Below are positions 55,293 to 57,752 of a stretch of DNA of 57,752 nt, piece after piece (the stretch's first letter is position 1; each line of letters begins with the position of its first letter). This DNA is from an uncultured Neomegalonema sp. (GTDB taxonomy: Bacteria > Pseudomonadota > Alphaproteobacteria > Rhodobacterales > Rhodobacteraceae), in assembly GCA_937928005.1 (NCBI GenBank), contig CALFVD010000092.1, positions 1-57,752 on the forward strand, written 5' to 3'. Below the pieces are notes generated by a model. That model had not been told where the DNA came from, searched no databases, and saw only the letters and a program-made list of their open reading frames with translations. Made by a program: the position numbers and the translations under genes.

Positions 55293-55384
55293 CCTACCCC
55301 TTAAGTCATTGATTTGCCTGAAGGGCGTTGCTTATAAAGGGCTTTTTTCTGGCAGGTGGTACACAACAGTGGTACACATTGGGC

Positions 55385-56622
55385 ATGTCGGACATGCCTA
55401 AACACCAGTATCTTAGTCGCGATAACAAGGGTTGGAAGCTCAGGCGGCGCGTTCCTGCTGACATTCAAAAGCTGGCAGGCAAGAAGGTCTGGGTTGAACG
55501 AGTGTCTGGTGTAACGCATCGAGAGGCTCGCGAGCGTGCCAATGCGTTCGGCGTGCGCACCGACGCAGAAATGAAACGTCTGCGCACCTTGCTACGCGGT
55601 GCAGTTCCCAACTCCACCTCACTCGATGAACCGGGGTGCAAGTTTGAGCTTTCCGAGTATGAGATTAGCCAGATTGCGTTAGCTCACTTTCAGGGTCAGG
55701 AGAAAGCCATTCAGGACGCGGGGGGCTATCAGAAGGGCGTCACGGACGATAACCGTGCCGACATTATTATCGACCTTGCCACGGACTACGCAGAGGCTCA
55801 GGCTATCGAAAGCGGTGAAGCATTACACCCGGACCATGCCGTAAACACATATATGCATGGCACCGCCCTTCAATTGCTCATCAGATACGGCTTTGTGAAC
55901 GAGGATGACGTTGTTGAAACGCACATCGTGCGGGGCAAGCCCCGCCGTAGGCTGTGCGTAAAACCAGAACACAAGCAAAGTCGTAGCTTTCAACGCCTCT
56001 GCGACCTGATCGCCCAAGGCCATGCTGAGATGGCGCGACGGCGTTTAGAGGCAGTTGAGAGCAAGCACTACCCTACGCTCAAGCACGCCTTCTTCCAGCC
56101 TGCCCTGACGCATGATACCCAGATTTCGTCTGTGAAAGAGAGCAGGATAGGCGAGTTACTCGACGCTTTCCTTGAGCAGCGCAAGATCGAGGTAGAACGC
56201 TCCCGGTATAGCCAGTTGCTCATTGCAGCACGTGCGCTTGAAGAAGAGCTTGGAAGGGCTGCGCTCATAAGCACCGTGTCGCGCGATCAGTGCCAAGCGA
56301 TAGCTGATCTGTTCGTTGAGCTTCCGGCTTACTCGACACGCCATTACCCCGGCAAAACGCTTCGTGAAGCTGCCGATGCCTATGAACACAAAAACGGCGA
56401 ACGTGCCCAGCGCAGAGAGGAAGCAGTAAAGCACGTGGCTGTCCTGAAAAGCATCTTCGAGTTTGCTATGGACAAGGAATGGGTCGAGCGGAACCCGGTA
56501 GAGCGGGTTAAAGTCATCATGCCTACCCGAACGAAGTCTTTCGCTGAGCATGAGGGCGGCTACGAGCCTTTCACTGAAGAAGAATTGCGAACAATCTTTT
56601 CAACGCCACTATATACCGGGTG
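55385..56622 (+). pseudogene. Tyrosine recombinase, truncated before its catalytic residues
   Basis: About 412 residues remain. The N-terminus (MSDMPKHQYLSRDNKGWKLR, then VPADIQKLAGKKVW) is the DUF6538-type head of phage/island integrases. A core-binding helical domain follows up to DKEWVERNPVERVKV and FTEEELRTIFSTPLYTG. Here, where the catalytic domain should begin, the reading changes to unrelated residues with no R, HxxR or Y motif. The recombinase is therefore inactive. It lies about 90 bases from the tRNA-Met 3' end in the normal orientation of tRNA-targeted integrases. The start is uncertain (55385, or a TTG at 55328). Confidence 0.85.
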
Positions 56623-57752
56623 TGTGGGTCGAAGAATGGCACCACATCCTTACGAAGCTGGTCGAGGTGCAGGCCGACGGACGCGCCGTAACCATGACTC
56701 TGCCATACAAATACTTGCAGTCCTACGCGATCCAACATCTCAAACTCGATCCGGAGATACAGGCCGATATCGACAGGGTCACGAAGGTGATCGAGTTCCT
56801 TCGCGGCCACGAGGTCGCTATCCTCAATCCGGATATCGATCCCAAGACGCTCGCTCTCGGCCATGACTCGGTTGCGCTGTCGCTCAACAAGTGGAGCGTC
56901 CGCTCCGGGCGCGACAACATGATGATGATGCGGATGCGGATGACGGGCGCGACGACCCCCGACAAGTATACGACGGCGCAGCTGTTCCCGACGGTCTACG
57001 GCCCGAAGGGCAAGAAGTATGTCGAGAAACCGCACCGTACAAAGGTCTTGCTGCATCGGGATCACCACTGGGACAGACAGTTTCCGCATTTTGCCGAGCA
57101 GGAAGGATTCGCCAGCCACCTCGAGATCGATTTCGTGCTTGCGGGAGATGAATACGATCTCGTATCGCCCGACGCCGAAAAGCGCCCGCCCGACTGGCCG
57201 ACCGCGGCCGAACGGCTTTCCAAACTGGAACGCGAAACCTACGACCGCCGCGTCGCGGGGGACGAGAATGTTCGTGTCATGGTCGCCGCCGACTGGCACG
57301 CCTTTCCCTGGCGGGAACAGGAAGCGACAGAGCAGGCAGGAAAACGGAAAAAGGCGCGCAAGATCTCTCCGAAAGACCGCGAGGAGGTCGGGCGTTGGTC
57401 GGATATCTGCGTCACCAATCTCTTTACCGGCAACGCCCTCATCGGCTCGTATTACGAGCACAAGGACAGGCTCGACCGGGACGAGGCCTACAACTCGGAG
57501 CGGCCCAGAGAACATTTCATCAGAACCATCCGGTCGAGCCTCGAAACCCTCAAGAAAGAAAACGGCATCGTGCGTTGCCATGATGAGCTGTCCATGCGGT
57601 TTCTGATGAAGGCAGCGGAACTTTGTTGCGGCAAGCGCAGCGCTGTTTTGAAATACTTGAAGGATTCAGGCGTCGTGGAGGTCTTCAAGCCCGAAAAGGG
57701 CGATGAATCGCCTTTCCCGCTGGCCGACTGGTATCTCGGCAAGGGCATGGAC
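56622..57752 (+). CDS. Unrecognised protein, partial, fused to the broken integrase
   Basis: An open frame of 377 codons runs from the integrase break to the right window edge with no stop. It reads VWVEEWHHILTKLVEVQADG..., later LHRDHHWDRQFPHFAEQ, a Lys/Arg-rich stretch (AGKRKKARKISPKDREE) and, near the end, RFLMKAAELCCGKRS then VLKYLKDSGVVEVF. The last part looks like a winged-helix-type turn. I do not recognise a family. The N-terminus is probably also cut, since no ribosome site precedes it and the frame is open into the integrase. Codon use is coding-like on this strand; the long antisense frame is a shadow. It may be a plasmid or island protein. Confidence 0.65.
   Translation, partial: MWVEEWHHILTKLVEVQADGRAVTMTLPYKYLQSYAIQHLKLDPEIQADIDRVTKVIEFLRGHEVAILNPDIDPKTLALGHDSVALSLNKWSVRSGRDNMMMMRMRMTGATTPDKYTTAQLFPTVYGPKGKKYVEKPHRTKVLLHRDHHWDRQFPHFAEQEGFASHLEIDFVLAGDEYDLVSPDAEKRPPDWPTAAERLSKLERETYDRRVAGDENVRVMVAADWHAFPWREQEATEQAGKRKKARKISPKDREEVGRWSDICVTNLFTGNALIGSYYEHKDRLDRDEAYNSERPREHFIRTIRSSLETLKKENGIVRCHDELSMRFLMKAAELCCGKRSAVLKYLKDSGVVEVFKPEKGDESPFPLADWYLGKGMD

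Noticed and set aside
56571-57581. 336-codon minus-strand frame at the right edge
   Set aside because: The plus strand is open without a stop for 377 codons with more natural composition and codon use; the minus frame shows repeated Val/Leu/Arg patterns typical of an antisense shadow.
1-57752. CRISPR array, rRNA genes or phage structural genes
   Set aside because: No regular spaced repeats, no rRNA sequence and no capsid, tail or terminase genes were seen; the only phage-like gene is the truncated integrase.

Overview
The window looks like chromosome from an alphaproteobacterium, most likely a member of the Rhodobacterales/Rhodobacteraceae. The basis is family-level recognition only: the FDH3-type formate dehydrogenase cluster, the ubiG, ctaA and pntAB gene types, the cobN/bluB type of cobalamin genes and the tRNA-Met sequence. 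No species can be named. The core is dense and ordinary, with many 4-bp ATGA or GTGA start/stop overlaps. Accessory DNA sits at both edges and in a few islands.

Layout. 1-400: 3' remnant of an IS630-type transposase and a perfect 14-bp hairpin that belongs to a small repeat family. 400-7,610 (minus): a cobalamin-riboswitch-controlled operon, hupE-bluB-cobW-secreted orf-cobN-small membrane orf. 7,630-10,860 (minus): cobK, cbiD, a pqqB with no other pqq gene in the window, and a RelE/ParE-type toxin-antitoxin pair. 10,870-13,910 (minus): pntAB transhydrogenase. 14,070-20,150 (minus): pyruvate dehydrogenase aceE-aceF-lpdA. 20,300-20,630: a small secreted-protein gene broken by a stop codon. 20,650-22,650 (minus): phaB-phaA. 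22,850-25,790 (minus): amt with a small membrane gene, then an MFS transporter. 25,960-32,790: zapE, transporters, an SDR, nth, an FAD oxidoreductase and a CorA/ZntB transporter. 32,970-36,210: an astacin-like secreted metalloprotease and choline sulfatase. 36,270-36,460: two tandem copies of the hairpin repeat.

36,640-44,060 (plus) is a formate dehydrogenase island: TorD-like chaperone, small Tat-signal protein, catalytic, iron-sulfur and cytochrome b subunits, then a WD40-cytochrome c fusion protein and a 50-residue membrane peptide. A strong intrinsic terminator lies between the iron-sulfur and cytochrome b genes. 44,060-47,680 (minus): M3 peptidase, thioesterase, ctaA. 47,800-51,110 (plus): a TPP riboswitch and thiY-tenA-thiZ-thiX for thiamine-pyrimidine salvage. 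A 29-codon mini-ORF sits between switch and thiY, and its ribosome-binding site overlaps the riboswitch P1 stem. 51,100-55,160: secreted orf, ClC channel, ubiG and proline iminopeptidase. 55,216 onward: a tRNA-Met carrying an integrase gene that is cut off before its catalytic residues and joined at about 56,622 to an unrecognised open frame that runs off the window.

Best candidates for something new: the covarying hairpin repeat family; the mini-ORF coupling of the TPP switch to thiY; the WD40-cytochrome c protein plus 50-aa peptide beside formate dehydrogenase; the secreted orf inside the B12 operon; and the unknown frame fused to the broken integrase. No CRISPR array, rRNA, phage structural genes or obvious defence system was seen.
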